DNA of 64,000 bases from the NCBI RefSeq assembly GCF_000719095.1, contig NZ_JOEH01000026.1, positions 181,741 through 245,740 of the forward strand. Direction: 5' to 3'. Both the position numbers and the translations under genes were made by a program. Below are positions 19,401-26,838 of the stretch, one piece after another (position 1 is the stretch's first letter; every line of letters starts with the position of its first letter). The notes beneath the pieces are model-generated. The model made no database searches. It was not told the origin of the DNA and saw nothing but the letters and a program-made list of their open reading frames with translations. Origin of the DNA: Streptacidiphilus jeojiense. GTDB taxonomy: Bacteria; Actinomycetota; Actinomycetes; Streptomycetales; Streptomycetaceae.

Positions 19401-19812
19401 CGCCTGGAGCCAGCGCCTGGAGGTGCAGGGCTTCGCCTCGCCGGTCTGGGCCGACGCGAACGGGAACCAGGTCGGCACCCCGAGCGCGGTGGTCGCCTCC
19501 ACGCTGTCCGACACCATCACCATCGCCCTGCCCGAGTCCGCCTTCGGAACCCCGACCAGCGGCTGGACCTTCACCCTGGCGCTGGCCGGCCAGGACGGCT
19601 ACAGCGCGGACCAGGCCAGGGCGTTCACCGTCACCGCCGGCGCCTACAGCTTCGGCGTCTGCCCGGCCGGCGGCACCGCGGCGATCTGCTCGCTCGACCC
19701 CGGCTCCGTGCCGAAGGTGATGGACACGATCACCCCGCCCGGCACCTCCCAGGCCGGCGAACTGGACCCGACCCTGGGCACCCCCACCCTGCACGGCGTG
19801 ACCGCGCCCTGA
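16456..19812 (+). CDS. Secreted GH15 glucodextranase/glucoamylase-like enzyme
   Basis: 1118 residues from the ATG at 16456; an earlier in-frame ATG gives a poorer signal peptide. The order matches glucodextranase: signal peptide, N-domain beta-sandwich (about 45-310), GH15 (alpha/alpha)6 catalytic domain (about 320-770), an Ig-like B-domain starting TTVTLTSPAAGSTVES near 788, and a DOMON-like C-domain (about 880-1118). The catalytic acid is probably in VERWEEQSGYSPST near residue 495 and the catalytic base in VPEQVWEDPD near residue 715. Family members release glucose from non-reducing ends of dextran or starch; which linkage is cut cannot be told from sequence. It is monocistronic and unlinked to any transporter here. 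Confidence 0.88.
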   Translation: MTGSTRRLAAAATAAALALLGTGTGTAAATVGAADTAQAPAHGTASTFDLARKDCLGTARNSGSKVWYTVADGVLSDVYEPTVDNTNVGTLQYAVTDGSTFTDLQTRDMTYTVQADSTGMACTVTSTDAGHGFRLTTTYVTDPARDSVVMRTRLSAVPGSRTDLGRLHVYARLDAHVNGNGGGGTQNGGADTGVVDAATGTPVVYDTGTVSQAANRDYAVPTYLDLAATSGGAAEVGYAGTASDGLTQLDTDHRLISADSSAPDGHITSIQEVTPRHGGEVTLALGFGRTLAQATGTAAASLRAPFAQTEAGYTRGWQAYDRTLKQPPASLPGLPAAQVRSSYYLDANVLKASEDKTFPGAVVASLASPWGQSVDGSALVGGKPVYFGSYREVFGRDLYEAFTGLMADGDTATARDATTFLFDRQQLPGGEIPRNSLVNGKAAPDTGGDQLDETAYPILMAYLSGLGGDTALWQQHIKPAADYLVAHGPSYGVERWEEQSGYSPSTIAAEIAGLSAASAIADRNGDHADARIYQATADQFQRSVKSWTVTGSGPDSSSPYFIRLSKTGDPNAATSYNLGNGGPTLDQRTVIDGGFQELVRLGELPATDPAFTNSLKVLDQQISVATPTGTGYYRYGDDAARGSADGYGDCSTTLSQTSCSTAGQPWPTTDVGTGHLWPVLSGERAESAIATGDRATAAAELSFMMKSASGIGLVPEQVWEDPDLPAAPYGSDPTTASIGFSDGRAAGSASPLTWAQAQELRLITDLGQGRTVDQPAITRARYATHGAPAATTVTLTSPAAGSTVESATTTVAGSTAPNAEVTVQSADTDTAAAAVTASTRADAQGAFSVPVAVGFGTNTITVAATTPAGATGYARTAVLGDVSGGTTVLDASDPTGDDNGPGSYQYPTAADFTPGSFDLTRFQVITSGGTVYLRTTLKSLTPTFGSTMGAQLLDIYVHTPSGNPTSTAAAYPSRNYAIAPEDAWSQRLEVQGFASPVWADANGNQVGTPSAVVASTLSDTITIALPESAFGTPTSGWTFTLALAGQDGYSADQARAFTVTAGAYSFGVCPAGGTAAICSLDPGSVPKVMDTITPPGTSQAGELDPTLGTPTLHGVTAP

Positions 19813-19847
19813 CGCCCTGACGCCCCGTGATCCCGTAGTCTCGGCGG

Positions 19848-20468
19848 ATGGCCAAGTACTTCGACGTGCACCCCGAGAACCCGCAGCCGCGCACCATCGG
19901 CAGCGTGGCGGACCTGGTCCGGTCCGGCTCGCTGGTCGCGTACCCCACGGACTCCTGCTTCGCCCTGGGGTGCCGGCTCGGCAACCGCGACGGCATCGGC
20001 CGGATCCGGACCGTCCGGGAGCTCGACGACCGCCACCACTTCACCCTGGTGTGCCGCGACTTCGCGCAGCTGGGGCAGTTCGTGCACATCGACAACAAGG
20101 TGTTCCGGGCGATCAAGGCGGCGACGCCCGGCAGTTACACCTTCATCCTCCCGGCCACCTCCGAGGTGCCGCGGCAGCTGCTGCACCCGAAGAAGAAGAC
20201 GGTGGGGGTGCGGATCCCCGACCACGTGGTCGCCCAGGCCCTGCTCGCCGAGCTGGGCGAGCCGCTGGTCTCCAGCACCCTGCTGCTCCCCGGGGAGGAG
20301 GAGCCGATGACGCAGGGCTGGGAGATCAAGGAACGGCTGGACCACGTCGTGGACGCGGTGCTGGACTCGGGTGACTGCGGTACTGAGCCGACCACGGTCA
20401 TCGACTTCTCCGGTGACGAGGTCGAGATCGTACGGCGCGGAGCGGGCGACACCGCGCGGTTCGAGTGA
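19848..20468 (+). CDS. Sua5/YciO/YrdC-family protein
   Basis: 206 residues. The Sua5/YciO/YrdC fold makes threonylcarbamoyl-AMP for tRNA t6A in TsaC/Sua5 members. This one has the YciO-like layout, with SGSLVAYPTDSCFALGC, a KKKTVGVRIPDHVVAQALL segment and SSTLLLPGEE in place of the Sua5 SAN motif. I therefore call the family only and do not assign tsaC. ATG 19848 has TAGTCT exactly 6 nt upstream and no Shine-Dalgarno sequence, consistent with a leaderless transcript. Confidence 0.8.
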   Translation: MAKYFDVHPENPQPRTIGSVADLVRSGSLVAYPTDSCFALGCRLGNRDGIGRIRTVRELDDRHHFTLVCRDFAQLGQFVHIDNKVFRAIKAATPGSYTFILPATSEVPRQLLHPKKKTVGVRIPDHVVAQALLAELGEPLVSSTLLLPGEEEPMTQGWEIKERLDHVVDAVLDSGDCGTEPTTVIDFSGDEVEIVRRGAGDTARFE

Positions 20469-20493
20469 GGGTCCGTCAGGCAGGTCAGGCGGG

Positions 20494-21390
20494 TCAGGTC
20501 CGGAAGTAGTAGCCGGCGTCCAGGTCCTGGATCAGGCTCGGGCCGCTCGGGGTCCAGCCGAGCAGTTCCTGGGTGCGGGCGCTGGTGGCGTGGACGTCCA
20601 GGGCGTAGAAGCGGCTGATCCAGCCGAAGTGCTCGGCCGCGTCCTGCGGCGCGATCGAGGCCGCGGGGAGGCCCAGCCCCCGTCCGATGGCCTCGGCCAT
20701 CTCCCGGGTGGGGACCCCCTGCTCGCCGACCGCGTGCAGGACCGTTCCCGCCGGGGCCTTCTCCAGTCCCAGCCGGGTGACCCGGGCGGCGTCCGACAGG
20801 TGCACCGCCGGCCAGCGGTTGGCGCCGTCGCCGACGTAGCCCGCGACGCCCCTGGCGCGGGCGATGGCGACCAGGGCCGCGACGAACCCGTGGTCGCCGT
20901 CCCCGTGCACGGTGGCGGCGTAGCGCACGCTCACCGTGTTCACACCACGGTCGGCGTACTCCAGCGCGAGGTTCTCGCTGCCGCCGCGCGGGGAGTCCGG
21001 GCCGTGGGCGGGTGACCGGTCCTCCTCGGTCAGTGGTCCGCCCGGTGCCGGGAAGGCGAGGCCGGAGGCCAGCAGGAACGGACGGCCCGATCCGCTGAGG
21101 GCGTCGGCGATCGTCTGCACGGCGGCGCGTTCGGCCCGGTTGGAGACGGCGGGGTTGTCGAAGTCGTGCTTGTTGGCGAGGTGGATGACGGCGTCGGCGC
21201 TCTCGGCGCCCTGCCGGATGGCGTCCAGGTCGTCCAGGTCGCCGCGGCGGACCCGGGCCCCCTTGGCCTCGATGGCGGCGGCGGAGGCGTCGGAGCGGGC
21301 GAGCCCCACCACCTCGTGTCCTGCGGCGAGCAACTCGTCGACGGTGGCGGAACCGATCCACCCGGATGCTCCGGTGACGAAGACGTGCAT
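20494..21390 (-). CDS. NAD(P)-dependent epimerase/dehydratase (extended SDR)
   Basis: 298 residues with an excellent AAGGAGAT ribosome site. The N-terminus MHVFVTGASGWIGSAT is a Rossmann TGxxGxxG motif, followed by GLARSD and RRGDLDD typical of extended or atypical SDRs. The usual catalytic YxxxK is not obvious; EYADRG occupies its place, so it belongs to the atypical group often called NAD-dependent epimerase. It diverges from a TetR regulator across a 114-bp region with operator-like repeats, so it is the likely target of that repressor. Confidence 0.85.
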   Translation of the reverse strand: MHVFVTGASGWIGSATVDELLAAGHEVVGLARSDASAAAIEAKGARVRRGDLDDLDAIRQGAESADAVIHLANKHDFDNPAVSNRAERAAVQTIADALSGSGRPFLLASGLAFPAPGGPLTEEDRSPAHGPDSPRGGSENLALEYADRGVNTVSVRYAATVHGDGDHGFVAALVAIARARGVAGYVGDGANRWPAVHLSDAARVTRLGLEKAPAGTVLHAVGEQGVPTREMAEAIGRGLGLPAASIAPQDAAEHFGWISRFYALDVHATSARTQELLGWTPSGPSLIQDLDAGYYFRT

Positions 21391-21430
21391 GTGGAAGATC
21401 TCCTTCAGAAGCCGGGCCTGCGAAAGCGAT

Positions 21431-21463
21431 GTCAGTGACTGACGTCAGTGACTGCTGTCACTG
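21431..21463. promoter_or_regulatory. Probable TetR operator between divergent genes
   Basis: An 11-base direct repeat GTCAGTGACTG occurs at 21431-21441 and 21444-21454. It is nested with the palindromes GTCAGT-G-ACTGAC (21431-21443) and CAGTGAC-TGCT-GTCACTG (21446-21463). This compact symmetric cluster lies between the SDR start and the -10 box of the TetR gene, where a repressor could block both. Confidence 0.6.
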
Positions 21464-21504
21464 TAGCTCCGATGTCGGTCGCTGTCATCGCTAGAGTGGA
21501 ACCC

Positions 21505-22077
21505 ATGGTGAGATGGGAGCCCGGAACACGGGAGCGGCTGCAGGCGGCGGCGATGGACCTCTACGTCAGCCGCGGCTTCGAGAGGACGACCGTGGCCGAG
21601 ATCGCCCAGGCCGTCGGCCTCACCGAGCGCACGTTCTTCCGCCACTTCGCCGACAAGCGCGAGGTGCTCTTCGGCGGCCAGGAACTGCTGGAGCAGGCGT
21701 TCGTCGACGGGGTCGCCGCGGCGGCGCCGGACGCCTCGCCGCTGGCGATGGTCGAGTCGGCGCTGTCGGCCGCGGCGGGCTTCTTCCCGGCCGAACGCCG
21801 CAGCCACTCCCGGCAGCGGCAGACCATCATCGCCGCCAATCCGGCGCTGCAGGAACGGGAACTGCTGAAGATGGCGGCGCTGGCCGCGGTGGTGGCCGCC
21901 GCCCTGCGGGCGCGCGGGGTCCCGGAGGCGTCGGCCACGCTGGCCGCGGAGTCGGGCGTGACCGTGTTCGGGGTGGCCTTCGTGAAGTGGCTCGCCGAGG
22001 GCGAGCAGCGGTCGTTCCTGGACATCGAGCGCGAGGTGCTGGGCGAGCTCGTGGCGATGGCCGCCGGCGCGGCCTGA
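21505..22077 (+). CDS. TetR-family transcriptional regulator
   Basis: 190 residues. The helix-turn-helix region is RERLQAAAMDLYVSRGFERTTVAEIAQAVGLTERTFFRHF (residues about 8-47), a standard TetR N-domain. The C-domain is short and all-helical, and its ligand is unknown. I start at ATG 21505 because TAGAGT lies 7 nt upstream (leaderless pattern) and because the in-frame ATG at 21448 would lie inside the operator region. It probably represses itself and the divergent SDR gene. Confidence 0.9.
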   Translation: MVRWEPGTRERLQAAAMDLYVSRGFERTTVAEIAQAVGLTERTFFRHFADKREVLFGGQELLEQAFVDGVAAAAPDASPLAMVESALSAAAGFFPAERRSHSRQRQTIIAANPALQERELLKMAALAAVVAAALRARGVPEASATLAAESGVTVFGVAFVKWLAEGEQRSFLDIEREVLGELVAMAAGAA

Positions 22078-22105
22078 GGCGGCGCCGGCGGCCGGTGCCG
22101 AACCG

Positions 22106-23815
22106 TCAGATCCCGGCGGCAGCCTGGCCGGCGGCAGCCTTCCGGGCGTGCAGCACACAGGCGTCCAACGGCAGCGGCGAGCTGTCCACCAGGGCCAGGC
22201 CCGCCTCGGCGAGCAGCCGGGCGTAGTGGTCGGTACGGCGTTCACGGCCGCCGACGTTGCACATCATGTGCAGGTCCCACGCGGTGGCCAGCGAGGGCGA
22301 GCCGTCCGCCGGCAGTACCCGCTCGATGATCAGCAGATCGGCTGTGGCGGGCATGGCCTGCGCGATTCCCCGCAGGATCTCCCGGCAGCGGTCGTCGTCC
22401 CAGTCGTGCAGCACCCGGGAGAGGACGTAGACGTCGCCGCCGGACGGCACATGGGCGAAGTCCCCCGGCAGGTAGTCGCACCGCCCGCCCAGGCCCGCGG
22501 CGTCCAGCGACCGGCGGGCCGCCTCGATCACGTGCAGGCGTTCGAGCAGCACCCCGCGCAGCCGGGGGTGTGCGGTCAGCAGGCGGCCGAGCAGCTCCCC
22601 GTTCCCGCCCGCGACGTCGACGACGGTCCCCGGCGTCGGCGCCTGGGCGGCGGCCGTGACTACCGGGTGCGCGGTGAGCGGCTCGAACATGCGCGAACTC
22701 GCCGCCATCGACTGGTCGAACAGCTCCGCCAGCTCCGGGTGGCGGACGAAGTAGTCGAAGTGGTTCTGGCCGAAGCGGTGCTCGAAGCCGACCTCGCCGG
22801 TGCGCACGGTGTGCCCCAGGCTGGCGAAGGACTGGTAGAAGGCGCCGCCGTACATCAGTGCCAGCGGCCGCAGCGATCCCGGGCCGCCGGTGCGCAGCAG
22901 GGCGCCCAGCGCGGTGAGCCGGAAGCCGTCCTGGTCCTCGCTGACCAGGTCCAGCGTGGCCAGGTAGCGCAGCAGCCGGGTCAGGTTCTCCGAGTGCGTG
23001 CCGACGGCCAGGGCCAGCGTGTCGGCCTCCGTGCCGGTGTCGGTGTCCAGGGCGTCGGGCACCCGCAACTCCGCGAACGCGGCCAGGGCCTGGGTGGTCC
23101 AGGCCCCGGTGAGCAGGCGCAGGAGCGTTTCCGCAGATCCGTTCGCCCGGTGCTCGTCCAGGTGGCCGGCCAGCACGTCCCGGTGGTCGCCGGGCGCGTA
23201 CAGCTCGACCCGCCGGTATCCGGCTTTGGAGTCGGCGGGGGCGGCGAAGTAGAAGACGGTGCCGTCCTCGTGCGGGTTGTAGCCGCCGCCGTCGGCGACC
23301 GCGCCGTGCCGGCCGAGCAGCGCGCGCAGACCGCGCAGCAGCAGCGGATCGGGCCGGTCCACCTCGAAGGCCAGGTGCGCCTCGTGCTGCCGGGCGCGCT
23401 CGTGCTCGGCGACCCCGGTCAGGTCGGAGCCCGGCGGCACGGCCAGGGCGAACACCTCGACCGTGCGCTGCTCACCGCCCGGGCCGAGCACCGGCGGGCG
23501 CAGGATCTGGACGTCGAGCCCGGCCGCGTCGCGCCCGTGCCGCGCGGCCAGCCGGTCGCGGACCACGACGCTGGGGCACGGGGCGGTGTCGGGCGCCAGC
23601 CCGCAGCCGGCCAGGTCGGCACGGAGCGCCGCCGGGTCCGGTGGGAAGACCAGCAGCGCGGCGTGCGAGAAGCGGCAGCGGTCGGCCAGTGCGCGCAGCT
23701 CCACCGCGTCCAGGCCGGGCAGCAGCAGCCACAGCAGCGCGGCGGTGTCCTGTTCCCGGACGAAGTCGACGGTCGCTCGCAGGCGGCCGGCGTCGGTCGG
23801 GATCGTGGTCGTCAT
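22106..23815 (-). CDS. SAM-dependent O-methyltransferase with unrecognised N-terminal domain
   Basis: 569 residues, far longer than the 340-350 usual for this family. Residues about 225-560 are a plant-type/DnrK-like O-methyltransferase: a winged-helix dimerisation part (LLRYLATLDLVSEDQDGFRLTALG), SAM motif VVDVAGGNGELLGRLL, and the catalytic-His region SRVLHDWDDDRCREIL. Residues 1-220 match no domain I can name. They contain PDPLLLRGLRALLGRHGAVADGGGY and a FAAPADSKAGYRRVELY segment, so they may be a partner or sensing domain. It is on the same strand as, and 54 bp downstream of, the PobA-like hydroxylase, with no terminator between. A joint hydroxylation-then-methylation of an aromatic acid is the simplest inference. 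Confidence 0.75.
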   Translation of the reverse strand: MTTTIPTDAGRLRATVDFVREQDTAALLWLLLPGLDAVELRALADRCRFSHAALLVFPPDPAALRADLAGCGLAPDTAPCPSVVVRDRLAARHGRDAAGLDVQILRPPVLGPGGEQRTVEVFALAVPPGSDLTGVAEHERARQHEAHLAFEVDRPDPLLLRGLRALLGRHGAVADGGGYNPHEDGTVFYFAAPADSKAGYRRVELYAPGDHRDVLAGHLDEHRANGSAETLLRLLTGAWTTQALAAFAELRVPDALDTDTGTEADTLALAVGTHSENLTRLLRYLATLDLVSEDQDGFRLTALGALLRTGGPGSLRPLALMYGGAFYQSFASLGHTVRTGEVGFEHRFGQNHFDYFVRHPELAELFDQSMAASSRMFEPLTAHPVVTAAAQAPTPGTVVDVAGGNGELLGRLLTAHPRLRGVLLERLHVIEAARRSLDAAGLGGRCDYLPGDFAHVPSGGDVYVLSRVLHDWDDDRCREILRGIAQAMPATADLLIIERVLPADGSPSLATAWDLHMMCNVGGRERRTDHYARLLAEAGLALVDSSPLPLDACVLHARKAAAGQAAAGI

Positions 23816-23869
23816 CGCGAAAGCATCCTCGGTGTCAGTGGGCCGGGTGTCGGTGGGGGAGAGCGGTGT

Positions 23870-25081
23870 TCAAACGCCGACGTAGTGCTCGGCGAACCAG
23901 TCCTGCTGGCTGCGCGAAGTGCGCAGTGACTCGAGGCGGGCACGGCGCAGGGCGTTGTGGAACAGCGACTCGGCGTCCGGGCCGGAGGGCCCGTGCAGCA
24001 GCCGGAGCATCCACTGCGAGAACTCCTGCGCCCGCCAGATGTAGGGCAGGCACTGGGCCGAGTAGCGCTCCAGGCCCCTCGCGTCGCCGTGCGCGAGGTC
24101 GTCGACCAGGGCGCCGGCCAGGATCTCCGCCTCCAGCACCGCGAGGTTGGCGCCCTTGGCGGCCGACGGACTGAGCAGCGCGGCCGCGTCGCCGGCCAGC
24201 AGCAGCGATCCGTACCGCAGCGGCTCCAGCACGTCGGACTCCAGGTCGACGACGGTGCGTTGGACGATCGGGCCCCGGTGCAGCGCGCCGTACTCGGCGG
24301 CGCCCATGCGCAGTGCCAGCTCGTCCCAGATCCGCTGCTCGGACCAGGCGTCGGCGGCCTGGCCGCGCTGGTACTGCAGGTAGTAGCGGGTCACTTCGGG
24401 GGTGCGCGCCATGTGTCCGGCGAAGCCGTCGGGGTGCACCGCGTAGCCCACGGCGTCCAGGCTCGGCGGCGCCTGGGCCAGCAGGCCGAGCCAGGACAGG
24501 CCGTGGTCCAGGTGGTGCCGCCGCACCGCACCGGGCGGCAGGGAGCGCCGCGCCGCGCCGTGCCGTCCGTCGCAGCCGGCGACGTACCTGGCATGCAGCC
24601 GGGACGGGCGGCCGTCGGGATCGCGCACCGTGACCTCGGGGCGGGAGCCGTCGGCGCCGACCACGGCGACCGCCTCGGTCCGGAAGCTGATCCGGCCGCC
24701 GGCACCCTGATAGTGCGTCAGCAGGTCCGTGACCAGTTCCTGCTGCGGGTAGACGGTGTGGCGTTCACCCCGGCCCAGGCTGCCGTAGTCCAGGCGGAAG
24801 CGGCCGTCCTGGGTGCGGAACTCGCACGCGGAGTGCTCGCGGCCGCGACGGTGCAGACCCTCCGCCAGGCCGTGGCGGTCCAGGATCCGCACGGTGTTCG
24901 CGGCGAGGAACCCGGCCCGGGCCCGGGTCCGGACCTGCGCGGCGTCGGCCCGCTCCACGACCAGGCAGTCGACGCCGCTCGCCTGGAGCAGGTTCCCCAG
25001 CACCAGTCCGGCGGGTCCGGCACCGAGGATGACGACGTCGGCCGTTTCATCGCCTGATCCGACTCTCTGACTCACTGTCAC
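23870..25081 (-). CDS. PobA-like flavin aromatic hydroxylase
   Basis: 403 residues, collinear with 4-hydroxybenzoate 3-monooxygenase. The FAD motif VILGAGPAGLVLGNLL, the middle motif VAGCDGRHGAARR and GDAAALLSPSAAKGANLA are present. From a from-memory alignment to Pseudomonas PobA, Tyr201, Arg214, Tyr222 and Tyr385 are kept (the protein ends EHYVGV). However, Ser212, a carboxylate contact, is Met; the His of GDAAH is Ala; and the PPT loop is SPS. It therefore probably hydroxylates a benzoate-like acid but may not be a true PobA. The start is taken as GTG (MTVSQRVG); TATGAT lies 8 nt upstream. It sits with an O-methyltransferase downstream, and pcaIJ plus a LysR gene beyond its upstream side. 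Confidence 0.78.
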   Translation of the reverse strand: MTVSQRVGSGDETADVVILGAGPAGLVLGNLLQASGVDCLVVERADAAQVRTRARAGFLAANTVRILDRHGLAEGLHRRGREHSACEFRTQDGRFRLDYGSLGRGERHTVYPQQELVTDLLTHYQGAGGRISFRTEAVAVVGADGSRPEVTVRDPDGRPSRLHARYVAGCDGRHGAARRSLPPGAVRRHHLDHGLSWLGLLAQAPPSLDAVGYAVHPDGFAGHMARTPEVTRYYLQYQRGQAADAWSEQRIWDELALRMGAAEYGALHRGPIVQRTVVDLESDVLEPLRYGSLLLAGDAAALLSPSAAKGANLAVLEAEILAGALVDDLAHGDARGLERYSAQCLPYIWRAQEFSQWMLRLLHGPSGPDAESLFHNALRRARLESLRTSRSQQDWFAEHYVGV

Positions 25082-25171
25082 GGAAGTGGATCATAAGCAC
25101 CCGCGGACCCGTTGATCGTCAGAATTCCCCCGTATGCAGTCAGAACCCGCCAGATCGGTACCGACGGCCGG

Positions 25172-26074
25172 CTACGGGGTCGCCGGCGCGGTCGGGACCA
25201 GGTGCCGGATGATCTCGACGGTCCGCAGCAGGTGCGGTTCGGCGCGGTCGGCGCGGTGGGCTACGGCCAGGGCGACGGTGGTGGTGGGCTGGACCAGCGG
25301 CCGGTAGACCACGCCGGGCAGGGTCAGCGCGGACACCGGCTCGGGCACGACGGCCGCCCCCAGGCCGCCGGCGACCAGGGTGACCAGGGTCGAGGTCTCG
25401 CCGACCTCGTGCCGGATCCGGGCCTCGACGCCGGCGTCGCGCAGCACCCGCAGCACCACGTCGTACATGGTGGAGCGGCGATCGGCCGAGTGCACGATCA
25501 GGTCGGTGCCGGCCAGGTCCGCGGCGCGCAGCCGGCGCCGCCGGGCGAGGACGTGGTCCGCCGGCAGCGCCACCACCAGCGGGTCGTGCCGCAGCAGGTG
25601 GGTGACCAGGGAGGGGCCCGCCGCCGAGGGGCGCAGCAGGGCGACGTCGATGGCGCCCACCCGCAGCGCCTCGGCCTGGTCCGGGGCGAGCATCTCGCCG
25701 CGGAAGGAGAAGTCGACGCCGGGCAGTTCGGTCGACAGGTGCCGGGAGAGCGCCGGCAGCAGGCTGTAGGTGGCCGATCCCACGCAGCCGATCGCCAGGC
25801 GGCCGACGCCGCCGGCCGCCACCCGGCGGGCCAGGTCGGCGGCCTCGTCGACCTCGGCCAGGATCGCGTGCGCGCGCTCCAGGTAGGCGCGACCGGCCTC
25901 GGTCAGGTCGACCCGGCGCGTGGTGCGGCGCAGCAGCTCGACCCCGAGCTCGCCCTCCAGCCGGCGGATCGCCTGCGACAGCGGCGGCTGGGCCATCCGC
26001 AGCCGCTCCGCGGCCCGGCCGAAGTGGCGTTCCTCGGCGACGGCGACGAAGTAGCGCAGATGGCGAAGATCCAT
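25172..26074 (-). CDS. LysR-family transcriptional regulator
   Basis: 300 residues. The winged helix is at the N-terminus (LRHLRYFVAVAEERHFGRAAERLRMAQPPLSQAIRRLE), followed by a periplasmic-binding-protein-like effector domain. The start MDLRHLRYF is preceded by GAGAGG. It diverges from pcaI by 71 bp, the classical arrangement of a CatR/PcaQ/BenM-type activator and its catabolic target, and it is upstream of the PobA-like gene on the same strand. It probably senses an aromatic intermediate and controls pcaIJ; the effector cannot be read from the sequence. Confidence 0.9.
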   Translation of the reverse strand: MDLRHLRYFVAVAEERHFGRAAERLRMAQPPLSQAIRRLEGELGVELLRRTTRRVDLTEAGRAYLERAHAILAEVDEAADLARRVAAGGVGRLAIGCVGSATYSLLPALSRHLSTELPGVDFSFRGEMLAPDQAEALRVGAIDVALLRPSAAGPSLVTHLLRHDPLVVALPADHVLARRRRLRAADLAGTDLIVHSADRRSTMYDVVLRVLRDAGVEARIRHEVGETSTLVTLVAGGLGAAVVPEPVSALTLPGVVYRPLVQPTTTVALAVAHRADRAEPHLLRTVEIIRHLVPTAPATP

Positions 26075-26086
26075 ATCTGCTGCCTC

Positions 26087-26106
26087 TCAATCGACCGTGA
26101 TATTGA
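26087..26106. promoter_or_regulatory. Candidate LysR binding site
   Basis: TCAAT-N10-ATTGA is an exact interrupted dyad in the 71-bp gap between the LysR gene and pcaI. It resembles the T-N11-A class of LysR boxes but with a spacer one base shorter. It is followed by TAACGT (26134-26139), the likely -10 box of pcaI. Confidence 0.5.
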
Positions 26107-26145
26107 TACTTCACCCTATCGACCCCCGCCCCCTAACGTGGAGTC

Positions 26146-26838
26146 GTGACTGCTCTCCTCCATGACACCTGCGACCAGGCCGTCGCCGGCATCCAGGACG
26201 GTTCCACCGTCCTGGTCGGCGGCTTCGGCTTCGCGGGGATGCCGTTCGACCTCATCGACGCCCTGATCCGGCAGGGTGCCAAGGACCTCACGATCGTGTC
26301 CAACAACGCCGGCAACGGCGAGGTCGGCCTGGCCGCGCTGCTGAAGGCGGGCCGGGTGCGGAAGGTGGTCTGCTCGTTCCCGCGGCAGGCCGACTCCTAC
26401 GTCTTCGACGAGCTCTACCGCGCCGGCAGGATCGCGCTGGAGGTCGTGCCGCAGGGCAACCTGGCCGAGCGGATGCGCGCGGCCGGCGCGGGCATCGGCG
26501 CGTTCTTCTGCCCGACCGCGGTGGGCACGCCGCTCGCCGAGGGCAAGGAGGCGCGGACCATCGACGGCCGCGACTACGTGCTGGAGTACCCGATCAAGGG
26601 CGACTACGCGCTGGTCTCCGCGCACCGGGCCGACCCGATGGGCAACCTGGTCTACCGCAAGACCGCCCGCAACTTCGGCCCGGTCATGGCCACCGCGGCC
26701 ACCACCACGATCGTGCAGGTGAACGAGGTCGTCGCGCTGGGGGAGCTCGACCCCGAGGCGGTGGTCACCCCGTCCATCTACGTCGACCGGATCGTACGGG
26801 TCCAGGCCCGGAACTACACCGTCCAGGGAGCACGATGA
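26146..26838 (+). CDS. pcaI: 3-oxoacid CoA-transferase subunit A
   Basis: 230 residues. Alpha subunit of a heterodimeric family I CoA-transferase: DGSTVLVGGFGFAGMPFDLIDAL, the oxyanion region LTIVSNNAGNGEVGLAALL, and FFCPTAVGTPLAEGKE are typical. It transfers CoA from succinyl-CoA to a 3-oxoacid. 3-oxoadipate (beta-ketoadipate pathway) is inferred from the divergent LysR gene and the nearby aromatic hydroxylase; an acetoacetate enzyme (scoA) is the alternative. The start is GTG 26146, with TAACGT 6 nt upstream. The stop overlaps the next ATG (ATGA). Confidence 0.85.
   Translation: MTALLHDTCDQAVAGIQDGSTVLVGGFGFAGMPFDLIDALIRQGAKDLTIVSNNAGNGEVGLAALLKAGRVRKVVCSFPRQADSYVFDELYRAGRIALEVVPQGNLAERMRAAGAGIGAFFCPTAVGTPLAEGKEARTIDGRDYVLEYPIKGDYALVSAHRADPMGNLVYRKTARNFGPVMATAATTTIVQVNEVVALGELDPEAVVTPSIYVDRIVRVQARNYTVQGAR

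Noticed and set aside
19848..20468. Assignment as the essential tsaC/sua5 gene
   Set aside because: The SAN-type motif and Sua5 layout are not evident; it looks like the YciO subgroup, so only the family is given.
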